A stretch of 64,000 bases of DNA, taken from Bradyrhizobium sp. ISRA430 (GTDB taxonomy: Bacteria; Pseudomonadota; Alphaproteobacteria; Rhizobiales; Xanthobacteraceae). A program made the translations under genes and the position numbers. Below are positions 7,785 to 18,536 of this stretch, piece by piece (position 1 is the first letter of the stretch; the number at the start of each line of letters is the position of its first letter). The stretch spans positions 1,488,001 through 1,552,000 of the forward strand of contig NZ_CP094516.1 of assembly GCF_029909975.1 (NCBI RefSeq), in the 5' to 3' direction. The notes under the pieces were generated by a model. That model was given only the letters and a program-made list of their open reading frames with translations. It had not been told where the DNA came from and did no database searches.

Positions 7785-9275
7785 CTAGCCCTCGCCGGCG
7801 GGCCGGCGCACCGGTCGGCCCGGTCTTGCCGCCACATCCAGCACACCGTCCGCGATCAGCGGATGACCGCTGACGATGAGATGGCGCACGCCCTCCGACG
7901 GACGATTCATCGCCGAGAACTCCGCCCGGTCGGTCAGCGTGTTGTAGTCGAACACCACGATGTCGGCATCGGCGCCAGGTGAGAGCCTGCCCTTGGCACG
8001 CATCGCGGGCGTGCTGTGCTGGAGGATCTGGGCTGGGATCAGCGAGCATTTGCGGATGCCTTCCAGCAGCGACACCGTCCGCCGCTCCCGCACCCACTCT
8101 CGGATGAAGCGCGTGAAGCAGCCGGCCGAGCGCGGATGCGACGTGGCATCCTTGGGCAGCGGCCAGGCATCGCCGGTGTAGACGCTGCCATCGGAGAGCG
8201 TCCAGGGCATCGCGTCGGACGCAATCGCGCCGCCGGGATAGAGCACCGAGATGTCGAGGAGATCGCGATGATGCGCATTGTTCTCGAGATCCAGGATGTG
8301 CCAGAGCACCAGCGTGGAAGGTTCGGCAGCCTGCGCCGCAAGCAGCTCCTCGCGGTCGCGGAAGCGCCGGCCGTCGGCAACGCGCTGCACCGAGTCATAG
8401 CCGGTGCCGTTGCGCGCCTCGAATTCAGGGTCGCTGAAGAACGCCGCCGCGAGCACCGTCGAACCGGTGCCATAGGGGTAGGCCTCGACCGTGATCGGAA
8501 GTCCCTGCGCCTGCGCCTTGGCCACCAGCTTTGCACAACGCTCGATATCGGTCTTGCTGGAGGAGTTGAAATGGCAGATGTGCATGTGCGCGCCGGTGGC
8601 ACCGGCATAGCCGATGAGGCGGATGTAGGCCTCGGCGGCGCTTTCCGGATCGATGCGGGACATGAAGGCGACGTGGGTGAAGGTCGGCACGTCATGCGTG
8701 GCCGCCAATTGGCAAACCGCTGTGAGCTCCTGCACGCCGGCGCCCGGGGCATAGGCATTGAGGATGCCGATGCCGATGCCGCCCTCGTTCAGCCCTTCGG
8801 CCAGACGATCGAGGATGCCGGCGACCTCCGCATCGCTCGCCACGTTGTCGATCCAGCGGCGATCGCGCATGGCATTGCCGAACGCCTCCAGCGAGCTCTC
8901 GGAGTTGGAGCCAGTCATCGCGCCGATGCGCGCGAAAGCCCAGTTGGCGGCGGCGCCGTAGTTCAGCACGCGTCCCTTCGCCGCCTGCTTCCGGTACCAT
9001 GCCGCGACCGGCAGCACTCCGGCCTCGAGGTCGAGCGTCGTCGTCACGCCGTCGAATGCCTGCATGCGGTCGGCGGGGATCGACTGGCCATGCGCATGCA
9101 GGTCGATGAATCCGGGCGCCACGACCAGCCCGGTCGCGTCGATGGTCCGCTCGGCGCCGCCGAGGGAGGTCCCGACCGCGGCGATCCGGCCATCCATCAC
9201 CGCGACGTCGCCGACGGCGTCCATCCCGCTGGCCGGATCGACCACCCGACCGCCCGTGATCACCAAGCCGCCCAT
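7785..9275 (-). CDS. N-acyl-D-amino-acid deacylase / D-aminoacylase-like amidohydrolase
   Basis: Protein of 496 residues of the amidohydrolase superfamily. The N-terminal beta-sandwich ends in APGFIDLHAHGQ, with the HxH metal ligands near 61-63. Later motifs include FTHVAF and MHICHFNSS (His ligands near 215-260), SDAMPW near 385, and a C-terminal SPGADADIVVFD typical of D-aminoacylases and dihydroorotase-like enzymes. It probably hydrolyses an N-acyl or cyclic amide bond with one or two zinc ions. A GGGAG site supports the ATG at 9275. First gene of the operon with the GTPase and the MBL hydrolase. Confidence 0.83.
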   Translation of the reverse strand: MGGLVITGGRVVDPASGMDAVGDVAVMDGRIAAVGTSLGGAERTIDATGLVVAPGFIDLHAHGQSIPADRMQAFDGVTTTLDLEAGVLPVAAWYRKQAAKGRVLNYGAAANWAFARIGAMTGSNSESSLEAFGNAMRDRRWIDNVASDAEVAGILDRLAEGLNEGGIGIGILNAYAPGAGVQELTAVCQLAATHDVPTFTHVAFMSRIDPESAAEAYIRLIGYAGATGAHMHICHFNSSSKTDIERCAKLVAKAQAQGLPITVEAYPYGTGSTVLAAAFFSDPEFEARNGTGYDSVQRVADGRRFRDREELLAAQAAEPSTLVLWHILDLENNAHHRDLLDISVLYPGGAIASDAMPWTLSDGSVYTGDAWPLPKDATSHPRSAGCFTRFIREWVRERRTVSLLEGIRKCSLIPAQILQHSTPAMRAKGRLSPGADADIVVFDYNTLTDRAEFSAMNRPSEGVRHLIVSGHPLIADGVLDVAARPGRPVRRPAGEG

Positions 9276-9387
9276 CTCGCAACTCCCGCATCCCAAAAGC
9301 CGGCCCCTCCAAGCCCGCAATCAGCTCGGAAGGTGCGCAGAGGAGCGTAACGAGAGGTATCAACGCGTCAAGGCGCGCTCAGGAATG

Positions 9388-11010
9388 CTAGCTCCGCAAT
9401 CCCGGCGCTTCCTGGCCGGTGCGGGCGACATATTCGGTGTAGCCGCCGCCATATTGGTGGATGCCTTCGGGCGTCAGCTCCAGCACGCGGTTCGACAGAG
9501 TCGCCAAGAAATGCCGGTCGTGCGAGACGAACAGCATGGTGCCCTCGAAATCCGACAGCGCCGTGATCAGCATCTCCTTGGTCGCGAGATCGAGATGGTT
9601 GGTCGGCTCGTCCAGCACGAGAAAGTTCGGCGGGTCGAACAGCATCTTCGCCATCACGAGGCGCGCCTTCTCGCCGCCCGAGAGCACCCGGCAGCGCTTC
9701 TCGACGTCGTCGCCGGAGAAGCCGAAACAACCGGCGAGCGCGCGCAGACTTCCCTGCCCCGCGGTCGGGAACGCGTCCTCGAGCGACTGGAACACGGTGC
9801 GCTCGCCGTCGAGCAGGTCCATCGCATGCTGGGCGAAATAGCCCATCTTGACGCTGCCGCCCAATGCCACCGTGCCTTGATCCGGCTCGCTCGCGCCGGC
9901 GACGAGCTTGAGCAGCGTCGACTTGCCCGCACCGTTGACGCCCATCACGCACCAGCGCTCGCGGCGGCGGATCATGAAATCGAGGCCGTCATAGATGCGC
10001 TTGGCTCCGTAGCCCTTGTGCACGTTCTTCAAGGCGACGACGTCCTCGCCCGAGCGCGGCGCCGGCGGAAAGTCGAACGCGACGCTCTGGCGGCGGCGCG
10101 GCGGCTCGACCCGCTCGATCTTGTCGAGCTTCTTCACCCGGCTCTGCACCTGCGCGGCATGAGACGCGCGCGCCTTGAAGCGCTCGATGAACTTGATCTC
10201 CTTGGCGAGCATCGCCTGCTGGCGTTCGAACTGCGCCTGCTGCTGCTTCTCATTCAGCGCACGCTGCTGCTCGTAGAACTCGTAGTCGCCGGAGTAAGTC
10301 GTGAGCGAGCCGGAATCGATCTCGACCACCTTGGAGATCACGCGGTTGATGAACTCGCGGTCGTGCGAGGTCATCAGCAGCGTGCCTTCGTAATCGTGCA
10401 GGAACTTCTCCAGCCAGATCAGGCTTTCGAGATCGAGGTGGTTACTCGGCTCGTCGAGCAGCATGACATCGGGACGCATCAGGAGAATGCGCGCGAGCGC
10501 GACGCGCATCTTCCAGCCGCCGGAGAGCGCGCCGACGTCGCCGTCCATCATCTCCTGACTGAAGCCGAGGCCGGACAGCGCTTCGCGCGCCCGTCCGTCG
10601 AGCGCGTAGCCGTCGAGGTCCTCGAAACGGTGCTGCACCTCGCCATAGCGCGCGATGATCTCGTCCATCTCGTCGGCCTTGTCCGGATCGGCCATCGCGG
10701 CCTCGAGCTCGCGCAGCTCAGCCGCGACCTCGCTCACCGGGCCCGCGCCATCCATGACCTCCGCCACGGCGCTGCGGCCGGACATTTCGCCGACATCCTG
10801 GCTGAAATAACCAATGGTGATGCCGCGATCGATCGAGACCTGTCCTTCGTCAGGCAGCTCCTGTCCCGCGATCATGCGGAACAGCGTCGTCTTGCCGGCG
10901 CCGTTCGGGCCGACAAGGCCGATCTTCTCGCCCTTGTTGAGCGCCGCGGAGGCTTCGATGAACAGGATCTGGTGGCCGGCTTGCTTGCTGACGTTGTCGA
11001 GGCGGATCAT
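9388..11010 (-). CDS. ABC-F family ATP-binding protein
   Basis: Protein of 540 residues with two nucleotide-binding domains and no membrane segments. Domain 1 has GPNGAGKTT, LSGGWKMRVALAR and LDEPSNHLDL. A charged Gln-rich linker (about 245-300, QQRALNEKQQQAQFERQQA) follows. Domain 2 has GVNGAGKSTLL, LSGGEKARLVMAK and LDEPTNHLDL. This is the ABC-F architecture, whose members act on ribosomes as translation factors or resistance proteins. The linker and spacing resemble the housekeeping Uup/YheS/YbiT branches. The start at 11010 is chosen because the fold begins with MIRLDNVSK. Confidence 0.9.
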   Translation of the reverse strand: MIRLDNVSKQAGHQILFIEASAALNKGEKIGLVGPNGAGKTTLFRMIAGQELPDEGQVSIDRGITIGYFSQDVGEMSGRSAVAEVMDGAGPVSEVAAELRELEAAMADPDKADEMDEIIARYGEVQHRFEDLDGYALDGRAREALSGLGFSQEMMDGDVGALSGGWKMRVALARILLMRPDVMLLDEPSNHLDLESLIWLEKFLHDYEGTLLMTSHDREFINRVISKVVEIDSGSLTTYSGDYEFYEQQRALNEKQQQAQFERQQAMLAKEIKFIERFKARASHAAQVQSRVKKLDKIERVEPPRRRQSVAFDFPPAPRSGEDVVALKNVHKGYGAKRIYDGLDFMIRRRERWCVMGVNGAGKSTLLKLVAGASEPDQGTVALGGSVKMGYFAQHAMDLLDGERTVFQSLEDAFPTAGQGSLRALAGCFGFSGDDVEKRCRVLSGGEKARLVMAKMLFDPPNFLVLDEPTNHLDLATKEMLITALSDFEGTMLFVSHDRHFLATLSNRVLELTPEGIHQYGGGYTEYVARTGQEAPGLRS

Positions 11011-11129
11011 GGGGTTTTTGGGGGATTTTTGCGTTGCAGCGTAATAGGCCATGCCGGCCGCCAGGGGAAGCCCCGGCCGCACCCGGATTCCCCCGTCAAA
11101 CGCGAAATTCCCGTAATCTGCCCCGAGGC

Positions 11130-11279
11130 TTACGGCTTATAGACCTCGACCGTCTGCATCATGCCCATCTCCTCATGGTTCATCATGTGGCAGTGGAGCA
11201 TGAAGACGCCGGGGAAATCGAGGAAGCGGGAGCGGAACACGACCTGGCCGCCCTTGCGCTCCACGATCACGGAGTCCCG
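11130..11279 (-). pseudogene. Multicopper oxidase, C-terminal remnant
   Basis: About 49 codons encode the last segment of a multicopper oxidase: VVFRSRFLDFPG followed by MLHCHMMNHEEMGMM, which carries the HCH and axial Met ligands of the type 1/type 3 copper sites, and a proper stop. Upstream the frame is open for a further 180 bases, but the translation is Arg/Pro-rich and unrelated, and no other copper-binding motif is found. The rest of the gene (normally 400-500 residues) is missing, so this is a decayed copper-tolerance gene at the left edge of the accessory region. Confidence 0.75.
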
Positions 11280-11503
11280 GCAACGGCCGCTCACCGGTGC
11301 CGGGCACGCAGGCGCAGGCCGGTGCGCTCGTCGAAGCCTGGGTGAAGACCGGAGCCGCCTGCCCGGCGCCGTGACGAGGCGCTGGGGCGAGTACTCGTAG
11401 ACGTCAGCTTCCGAGAGAAAAGCGGAGGTCGCCCGCTCGTCACCGATGGCTGGGCGCATACGCGCCGTGATGATATTATTTCATTTGTGGGCAACGCCAT
11501 CCA

Positions 11504-12508
11504 ATGGGTTTCCCGATGTCGGTCCAGATCGGCAGACGGACATTCCTCGGCGCGTTATCCGGCGCGGCGGTCACGTGGCCGGTATGGGCGCAAGGCTTGG
11601 GAAAGGAGCGGCCGCGTGTCGCTTGGCTATCGGGATCAGCAAGCAGGTTGGCCAAGTTCTTTGCAGATGATCTCGTGGCCGGCATGCGGGACTTCGGTTA
11701 TATCGAGAGCCGCGACTTCGAGTTTGTACCTCGTTACGCCGAGGGATTTCAGGATCGGCTCACGGCACTCGCCCAGGAGATCGTTGCTCTCAAACCCTCT
11801 GTAATCGTAGCTGCTGCCGTTAACGCCGCAGTTCCAGCACGCGCCGCGTCACAGGTAATCCCCATTGTCTGTCCGGCGCTGGCCGATGCCGTCCACCTCG
11901 GCTTGATCGCGAGCGAAGCAAGGCCGGGCGGCAATGTCACGGGGATCGAACCCTATGTCACCGGATTGCCGGCCAAGCAGTTGGAGGTCGCCCGCGAGGT
12001 CGTGCCAGGGGCAAGACGAATCGGTCTTCTCACCAATCTCAAGGATCCGAAAGCTCCGCCGCAGCGACAGGAATTGGCAGGGGCGGCAAAGGCGATGGGA
12101 TTGGCAATCGCGGAAGCCGATATCAGCAGTCCGGTAGAAATCGAACGCGCTATGCAGGCGCTGGCAAGCCTCCAGGTCGATGCCGTCATCGTCCTGCAGA
12201 CCGGGCTCTTGTTGAGTGTGGGACCGCAAATTGCCCAACTGGCCGCGACGAAACGGCTGCCGACAATTTACGGCTATCGAGAACACGTGATGGACGGCGG
12301 GCTGATCAGCTACGGCGTGGATTTGCGCTGGTGCTATCACCGAGCCGCCTATTTCGTGGACAAGATTTTGCACGGCACTCCGCCAGGCGAACTCCCGGTG
12401 GAATTTCCAACCAAAATGACCTTGTCGATCAATCTCAAAGCGGCGAAAGCGCTCGGCTTAACATTGCCGCCAACCTTGTTGAGCTTTGCCGACGAAGTGA
12501 TCGAATAG
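11504..12508 (+). CDS. ABC transporter substrate-binding protein, PF04392 (TrpX/TrpY-like) family
   Basis: Protein of 334 residues. The N-terminus has a twin-arginine-like leader (IGRRTFLGAL, then an Ala-rich stretch ending VWAQ), so the mature protein should be periplasmic. The body matches the PF04392 family: PRVAWLSGS near 41, a GFQDRLTALAQEIVALKPSVIV segment, RPGGNVTGIE near 143, and LSFADEVIE at the C-terminus. Ligands of this family are mostly unknown, with aromatic amino acids proposed. No permease or ATPase gene is adjacent, so it is an orphan here. A second in-frame ATG at 11516 is an alternative start. Confidence 0.82.
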   Translation: MGFPMSVQIGRRTFLGALSGAAVTWPVWAQGLGKERPRVAWLSGSASRLAKFFADDLVAGMRDFGYIESRDFEFVPRYAEGFQDRLTALAQEIVALKPSVIVAAAVNAAVPARAASQVIPIVCPALADAVHLGLIASEARPGGNVTGIEPYVTGLPAKQLEVAREVVPGARRIGLLTNLKDPKAPPQRQELAGAAKAMGLAIAEADISSPVEIERAMQALASLQVDAVIVLQTGLLLSVGPQIAQLAATKRLPTIYGYREHVMDGGLISYGVDLRWCYHRAAYFVDKILHGTPPGELPVEFPTKMTLSINLKAAKALGLTLPPTLLSFADEVIE

Positions 12509-13961
<1,453 letters not shown>

Positions 13962-13998
13962 CGGCATGGACGCCGCAACCACTAAAGGAGATAGCGAC

Positions 13999-14763
13999 AT
14001 GAACATTTCATTCGAAGGTAAGGTCGCTCTGGTGACCGGCGCAGCTTCCGGTATCGGTCTCGCAACCGCAAGAGCTTTCGCAGAATCGGGGGCGTCTGTC
14101 GCGCTCGCGGACTGGAACGAGAATACGGCACGCGCTGCCGTCGACGAGCTCACTGCTCGAGGTCACAAAGCGATCAGCATCCGTTGCAATGTGGCCGATG
14201 ATGCTGAGGTCGAAGCCATGGTCTCAAAGACGGTCGAAACTTTCGGTCGGCTCGATGCCGCCTACAACAACGCCGGCGTCCAGAATGTGCTCGCAGAAAC
14301 CGCTGACACTAACCGCGAGGATTATGATCGTGTCATGGGAGTCAATCTGCGCGGCATATGGAGCTGCATGAAGTTCGAATTGCAGCAGATGCGCAAGCAG
14401 GGCAGCGGCGCCATCGTCAATTGCTCGTCTCTCGGCGGTCTCGTCGGAGGTGTAGAACGCGGGATCTATCACGCCGCCAAGCACGGTATCCATGGGTTCA
14501 CTAAAAGCGCAGCGCTCGAATATGGAACGCGGGGCATCCGCGTTAATGCCGTTTGCCCGGGATTGATATGGACACCGATGGTGGACCAGATGGTGGCCGG
14601 CGGGCAAGGCGATGCGCTCAAGGCCATGGAAAAAAGCATTCCGATGGGGCGTGTCGGACGCCCCGAGGAAATCGCGAATGCGGTTCTGTGGCTATGCAGC
14701 GAGGCCGCGAGCTATGTGACCGGCCAGTCCATCTCGGTGGACGGCGGCTTCGTCATGCGTTGA
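13999..14763 (+). CDS. Short-chain dehydrogenase/reductase (classical SDR)
   Basis: Protein of 254 residues. The cofactor motif is TGAASGIG near 13-20, the structural NNAG motif is near 89, the catalytic Ser is in NCSSLGG near 140, and Tyr and Lys are in YHAAK near 154-158. The C-terminus ends SISVDGGFVMR as in FabG-like and glucose-dehydrogenase-like SDRs. An Asp after the second beta strand (ADW) suggests NAD(H) preference. AAAGGAG 8 bases before 13999 decides the start over an in-frame ATG at 13966. Confidence 0.9.
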   Translation: MNISFEGKVALVTGAASGIGLATARAFAESGASVALADWNENTARAAVDELTARGHKAISIRCNVADDAEVEAMVSKTVETFGRLDAAYNNAGVQNVLAETADTNREDYDRVMGVNLRGIWSCMKFELQQMRKQGSGAIVNCSSLGGLVGGVERGIYHAAKHGIHGFTKSAALEYGTRGIRVNAVCPGLIWTPMVDQMVAGGQGDALKAMEKSIPMGRVGRPEEIANAVLWLCSEAASYVTGQSISVDGGFVMR

Positions 14764-14923
14764 TCGAACTGTCGAGCAGGTGAGCCCGTCAAGTGTTTCG
14801 AAAAACATAACGCAATTCGCAACCGACGTTGACACGACATTCAGCGATCGGCTTCGTCATTGTCGCTGCGCGGCCTCGGTAAGGTCTGGCGCTGAGCGTA
14901 TTGCCCTCGCGCGTCGCCTAAGT

Positions 14924-15079
14924 CCCGCTTTTTGGCCCAAGGCCGACATGCAGACGCATCGGCTTCAACGTCGCCTTGTAACAGCAAAAGCGGACGCGGC
15001 GACGACTATATGAGACGCCCTAGGCCCGCCGCATCAGCTTGAGCGAAGCGGCAAGGCGCAGGCTGCGCTTGCCTGCGAG
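14924..15079. repeat. Direct repeat copy A (matches 24954-25100)
   Basis: The segment aligns with 24954-25100 with a few substitutions and small gaps in its first 100 bases, then runs identical for 56 bases (15024-15079 against 25045-25100). Similarity stops abruptly at 15080/25101. The identical part is the 3' end of the GrlR-like gene at 25041. The diverged part is its downstream flank, which resembles insertion-sequence debris. Both copies have the same orientation about 10 kb apart. Confidence 0.85.
15021..15079 (-). pseudogene. 3' fragment of a GrlR-like gene
   Basis: The minus-strand reading of this piece gives the last residues of the GrlR-like protein encoded at 25041-25766 (LAGKRSLRLAASLKLMRRA). 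Everything upstream of that point is replaced by unrelated sequence. It cannot encode a functional product. It marks one edge of the accessory segment. Confidence 0.8.
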
Positions 15080-15157
15080 GCCGCGGATCAGGAGTAGCTG
15101 CCAGGTTCACAATATAACTTTCTTCGGACCAGATTGGCGCTGTCTCGTTAGCTGCTG

Positions 15158-17119
15158 TCATTCTTCGGGCAATCCCGCCTTCCTAAGTCCTTCGACGATC
15201 CGCTGATACTGGGCGACAAAAACCGGATTGTCCGAATAACCCTCATTGGCCCATTTCTTCACCGTGTAATTCGGCATTAGCCTGTTCAGATCGGCCATCG
15301 CGGCACGCGCGTTATCCTTTTGCCCTTTCCAGCCATAGGCAGAGATCAGGTCAATATAGGCATACCAAAGAAGCGGATTAGCGGCGATCGACTTGCTACA
15401 CCAATCGATCGCTTCGTCGTCGTGACCGAGATGCGTATGTGCGTGACAGATAAAGTATAGCCAACCGCTCAGGAGCGGGTCGCGCGGACTCAGCCGGATG
15501 GCGGTTTCGACCGGCGCGAACAACTGCTCCGCGCGCCCTGCAAATAGCTTGGTAAGGCCACCTGCCGCATAGGCGTTCGCGAGATTTCGGTCCAGATTGA
15601 TAGCTGTCTCGTATTCCGCGATCGACTGCTCAAACTGTTTCCGCACCCGCAAGATCTGGCCTTTGGTATCGTGTACCAGAGCATTGTCGGGCGCGCTCAA
15701 GAGTACCTGCCTCAGCGCTTCATCAGCGCGGGCGAGGTCAGCGGCGGGGGCATCGCTAAAACGATTTGCCACATCATTCACAAGCGTGCGCGCCAGGCCG
15801 TGCAGCGCCTCCGGAGATTGCGGATTGATGCGTAGTGCCCGCTCAAACAGCATCCGCGCTTCGGCCGACTGCTGACGAGATCGCGGTCTGTTAAAGGCGG
15901 CCCAGCCTCGCATGGCAAGTTCGGCCGCATCAGGGTTGTCCGGATGCTCACGCTCTGCACGCTGGCTTTCGGCCCTGATCAGTTCCAGGTTCAGGGTCCC
16001 GGCGATGCGAGCGGTGACCTCGTTCTGCAGTTTGAAGATGTCTGTGCGATCCTTGTCGAACCGATCAGCCCAAATGTGTGCGCCGGTTTCCGCGTTGATG
16101 AGCTGCGTATTTACTCGGACTTGGTCTCCGTCCCGCCGCACGCTGCCCTCTAGAGCGTATCGCACATTCAACTCGCGGCCGACCTGTTTGATGTCTACCG
16201 CCTTCCCCTTGAAGGTAAACGCAGTGTTGCGGGCGATCACGAAGCTACCTGAGATGCGTGACAAGTCGGTCGTCAGATCGTCGGTAATCCCGTCCGCGAA
16301 GTATTCTTGATCTGGATCGCTGCTCAAGTTCGCGAAGGGCAACACAACAATCGAGAAGCGTGGCGCGGGGCTTGCGTGAGAAATCGCGGCAACGCTCTTG
16401 GCGCTGTTCGTAGCAATAGAGGCCGATGAGGGGGTGCCAGGGTTCGATCGAAACCACCAAGCGGCTACTGTGACACCGCCGACGAGTGCCAGGACGATCG
16501 CGGCGCTAGTCCAAAGAAATCTCCGTGGCGTCGACCTTGGGGCGGCAGGCGCCTCCGGAGGAGCCGGCAGACTAGCCAGAACATCGGGCTGCAAGGCGAA
16601 GACGTGCACGGGGTGAGCGATATTTTTAAGGTTCTGCTCGCCCAGATCGGCGAACTCGACGCCCACCTTGCCCCGCACTTGATCGTAGGCAGAGGACGAG
16701 ACGCAAATGCCGCCTGGTTCTGCGATGCTCTCAAGCCGCGCCGCTATGTTGACGCCATCTCCAAATATGTCGTGCGGCTCGATGATCACGTCGCCGATAT
16801 TGACGCCGACGCGGAAAGCAATGCGTGCCCCTTCCGCCTCGCTGATCGCAAGTTCTTTTACACGGGTCTGGAATTGTATAGCAGCTCGAACAGCTTCGAC
16901 CGCGCTCGGAAATTCCGCCAAGAACCCATCGCCGGTTTTCTTCACGATCCGGCCGCCGTGTTCGGCAACCGCGGGCGTGATGCTCTCCGTGAGAAGTCCG
17001 GCCAACTTGGCGTGGGTGACCTCTTCGTTTTCGTGCATGAGTCGCGAATAGCCAGCGACGTCGGCGGCTAGGATCGCCGACAACCTGCGCTCGACCCGGC
17101 TTGGCCGCTCCTGCAACAT
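15158..17119 (-). CDS. Adenylate/guanylate cyclase with TolB-like and TPR regions
   Basis: Protein of 653 residues. Residues 10-185 are a class III nucleotidyl cyclase domain (AILAADVAGYSRLM, KKTGDGFLAEF, GVNIGDVIIEPHDIFGDGVNIAARLE), with the two metal-binding Asp residues present. A single membrane segment lies near 205-227 (TSAAIVLALVGGVTVAAWWF). Residues 260-390 match the TolB-N-like region of such cyclases (VVLPFANLSSDPDQEYFADGI). The C-terminal 250 residues are TPR-like. It should make cAMP at the inner membrane, with the TPR part probably sensing or binding a partner. Many paralogs of this architecture occur in bradyrhizobia. Confidence 0.9.
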   Translation of the reverse strand: MLQERPSRVERRLSAILAADVAGYSRLMHENEEVTHAKLAGLLTESITPAVAEHGGRIVKKTGDGFLAEFPSAVEAVRAAIQFQTRVKELAISEAEGARIAFRVGVNIGDVIIEPHDIFGDGVNIAARLESIAEPGGICVSSSAYDQVRGKVGVEFADLGEQNLKNIAHPVHVFALQPDVLASLPAPPEAPAAPRSTPRRFLWTSAAIVLALVGGVTVAAWWFRSNPGTPSSASIATNSAKSVAAISHASPAPRFSIVVLPFANLSSDPDQEYFADGITDDLTTDLSRISGSFVIARNTAFTFKGKAVDIKQVGRELNVRYALEGSVRRDGDQVRVNTQLINAETGAHIWADRFDKDRTDIFKLQNEVTARIAGTLNLELIRAESQRAEREHPDNPDAAELAMRGWAAFNRPRSRQQSAEARMLFERALRINPQSPEALHGLARTLVNDVANRFSDAPAADLARADEALRQVLLSAPDNALVHDTKGQILRVRKQFEQSIAEYETAINLDRNLANAYAAGGLTKLFAGRAEQLFAPVETAIRLSPRDPLLSGWLYFICHAHTHLGHDDEAIDWCSKSIAANPLLWYAYIDLISAYGWKGQKDNARAAMADLNRLMPNYTVKKWANEGYSDNPVFVAQYQRIVEGLRKAGLPEE

Positions 17120-17597
17120 GGCCCGCAGTCCAACTCAGTTACATTTGTACGATGGATCACGCGGCAGCGCCAACGCGCTTTGATGAGATGTCCGCCCAGG
17201 GGATCATGTCGATCGTCTGAAATGTCAGCCGCGCTGACCGACATCCGCTCCGGATGGGTGAACAGACATTTGGAAGCGGATGTCGCTTTTTTGACCTCGA
17301 AGGAGACTGTCCTGGCCGCCGTGGAAATAGTGCCAGATTAAATCGGCTTTCCACGAGGGGTCGCGGGCATGGGTGTCGGATGAGACGTTCCATGAGGAAT
17401 TCGTCTTCGCGGCGAAAGGTTAGTCCCCGCTCGATTGATGACGGTTCAGCAGCGCGGTGCCAGCGCAGCTCTCTGCGGTGCCGCAAATCCGGTTCTGGGC
17501 CCTTAGCCGAAGGTGTCACTGACCATCGGCACATCGGTTCGTTGAGGTAGACCAGACGTCGTTCAGTTCGGCCATCATTGGCAACTTTTGGCCCGGA
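17120..17597. other. Intergenic stretch, decayed sequence
   Basis: This 478-base gap between the cyclase and acetyltransferase genes has a minus-strand open frame of about 125 codons (17157-17534). Its translation is Arg/Pro/Ser rich, without a ribosome site or a family resemblance, so it is not called. An imperfect inverted repeat of CATCCGCT-type sequence lies near 17240-17290. Nothing else is supported. Confidence 0.45.
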
Positions 17598-18059
17598 CTA
17601 CCAAGGGGCATTGAGCGATCGCTCCATGACGATCGTGCGTTCGTCACCATAGTAGCTGTCGCGCACGGCCTTGAACCCAAGCCGCGCGTAAAAGGGCTCG
17701 GCGGTGACCGACGAAGGGACGGTCAACGAAGAGATGTTTCGTTCACGCGCTGTGCGCTCAATCTCAGCCATCAGGAGCCTGCCAATCCCCTGTGCGTGAA
17801 CATCGGGAGCCACGAAGACCGTACGGACTACGCTTCCGTCAAGGCTTGCTGTTCCAACGAGGCGGCTGTCAATCGTAGCAACAAAGACGGTGCGCTTGCC
17901 GATCAGTTGCAGCACGGCGCTCGGGCTGAAGCTACGCTCGACCCTTTCGATGATCTCGTCTGAATAGTCCTTCGCATTTGCTTCGCGCAGCGCGCGTAAA
18001 ATGACCGCGCTTATTTCGTCGGCGTCGTCTTCGAGGGCTGGGCGGATCGCGCATTCCAT
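17598..18059 (-). CDS. GNAT family N-acetyltransferase
   Basis: Protein of 153 residues covering one GNAT domain. Motif A, which binds acetyl-CoA pyrophosphate, is QGIGRLLM near 94-101, preceded by the RTVFVAPDVHA strand. Motif B is FYARLGFKAV near 125. The acceptor substrate is unknown. GGAGGG four bases before the first ATG (18059) supports the start. It lies in the accessory segment with no obvious operon partner. Confidence 0.85.
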   Translation of the reverse strand: MECAIRPALEDDADEISAVILRALREANAKDYSDEIIERVERSFSPSAVLQLIGKRTVFVATIDSRLVGTASLDGSVVRTVFVAPDVHAQGIGRLLMAEIERTARERNISSLTVPSSVTAEPFYARLGFKAVRDSYYGDERTIVMERSLNAPW

Positions 18060-18245
18060 TGATCCCTCCCACCGTTAACTCGAATGATGATCGATTGAAT
18101 CGAACTTGCAGTGTCGATGCAGGCGATTCATCCGGACGTCCCTTTTCCGACTTGGCGAGAGCGATGGGGCCAGAGGTTCAAAAGCGGAAGCGGCCATGAT
18201 TGGCCGCAAACCGCATTTTCCGCATATGACCATTGATCCGTTACA

Positions 18246-18536
18246 TCACACCACGGCCCCATAGATACCGCGTGCTATCTCTAAGCGTATCGATAGCTCG
18301 TTGACCTGTGTGTAATCGATCTCGGCGCGCGTCAAGCCGATGTCCATCAGCTCCCTGTCACTCAGGTCCTGCAAGCTGGCTCGCAAGCTCTGGCGTTGGC
18401 GCCGCTCCTGAAACGCACGCCAATATCGCTGGAGCAAGGCTCGGACGCTCCGCGGCGATGCGATGGATACGTCGAGACCAAGCCCTGCGGCATCGCGCTC
18501 GGTCTCGGAACTGATGTTCGTCTGTTGGGGTGGCAT
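18246..18536 (-). CDS. DUF1127 domain protein, long N-terminal form
   Basis: A 96-residue protein with a DUF1127 helical motif at about 35-75 (RYWRAFQERRQRQSL, LQDLSDRELMDIGLTRAEI). DUF1127 proteins such as RSP_6037/CcaF1 are small Arg-rich proteins, and some bind RNA and affect RNA turnover or phosphate/carbon metabolism. Here the N-terminal 30 residues are an additional polar segment. AGGAG before the ATG at 18536 fixes the start. A second DUF1127 gene is at 19538. Confidence 0.85.
   Translation of the reverse strand: MPPQQTNISSETERDAAGLGLDVSIASPRSVRALLQRYWRAFQERRQRQSLRASLQDLSDRELMDIGLTRAEIDYTQVNELSIRLEIARGIYGAVV

Larger units (their letters stand above)
14764..15157. other. Intergenic stretch with decayed sequence and GrlR-like 3' fragment
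   Basis: The first 160 bases show nothing recognisable. From about 14924 to 15079 the sequence repeats that at 24954-25100 in the same orientation (listed separately). The last 78 bases before the cyclase stop hold no recognised feature. Confidence 0.5.

Noticed and set aside
8016..9350. Long open frame opposite the amidohydrolase gene
   Set aside because: It is the antisense shadow of a well-supported gene; its translation is His/Arg/Ala rich and matches no family.
17157..17534. A 125-codon minus-strand open frame
   Set aside because: Composition is Arg/Pro/Ser rich, there is no ribosome site and no family resemblance. Such frames arise by chance at this GC content.
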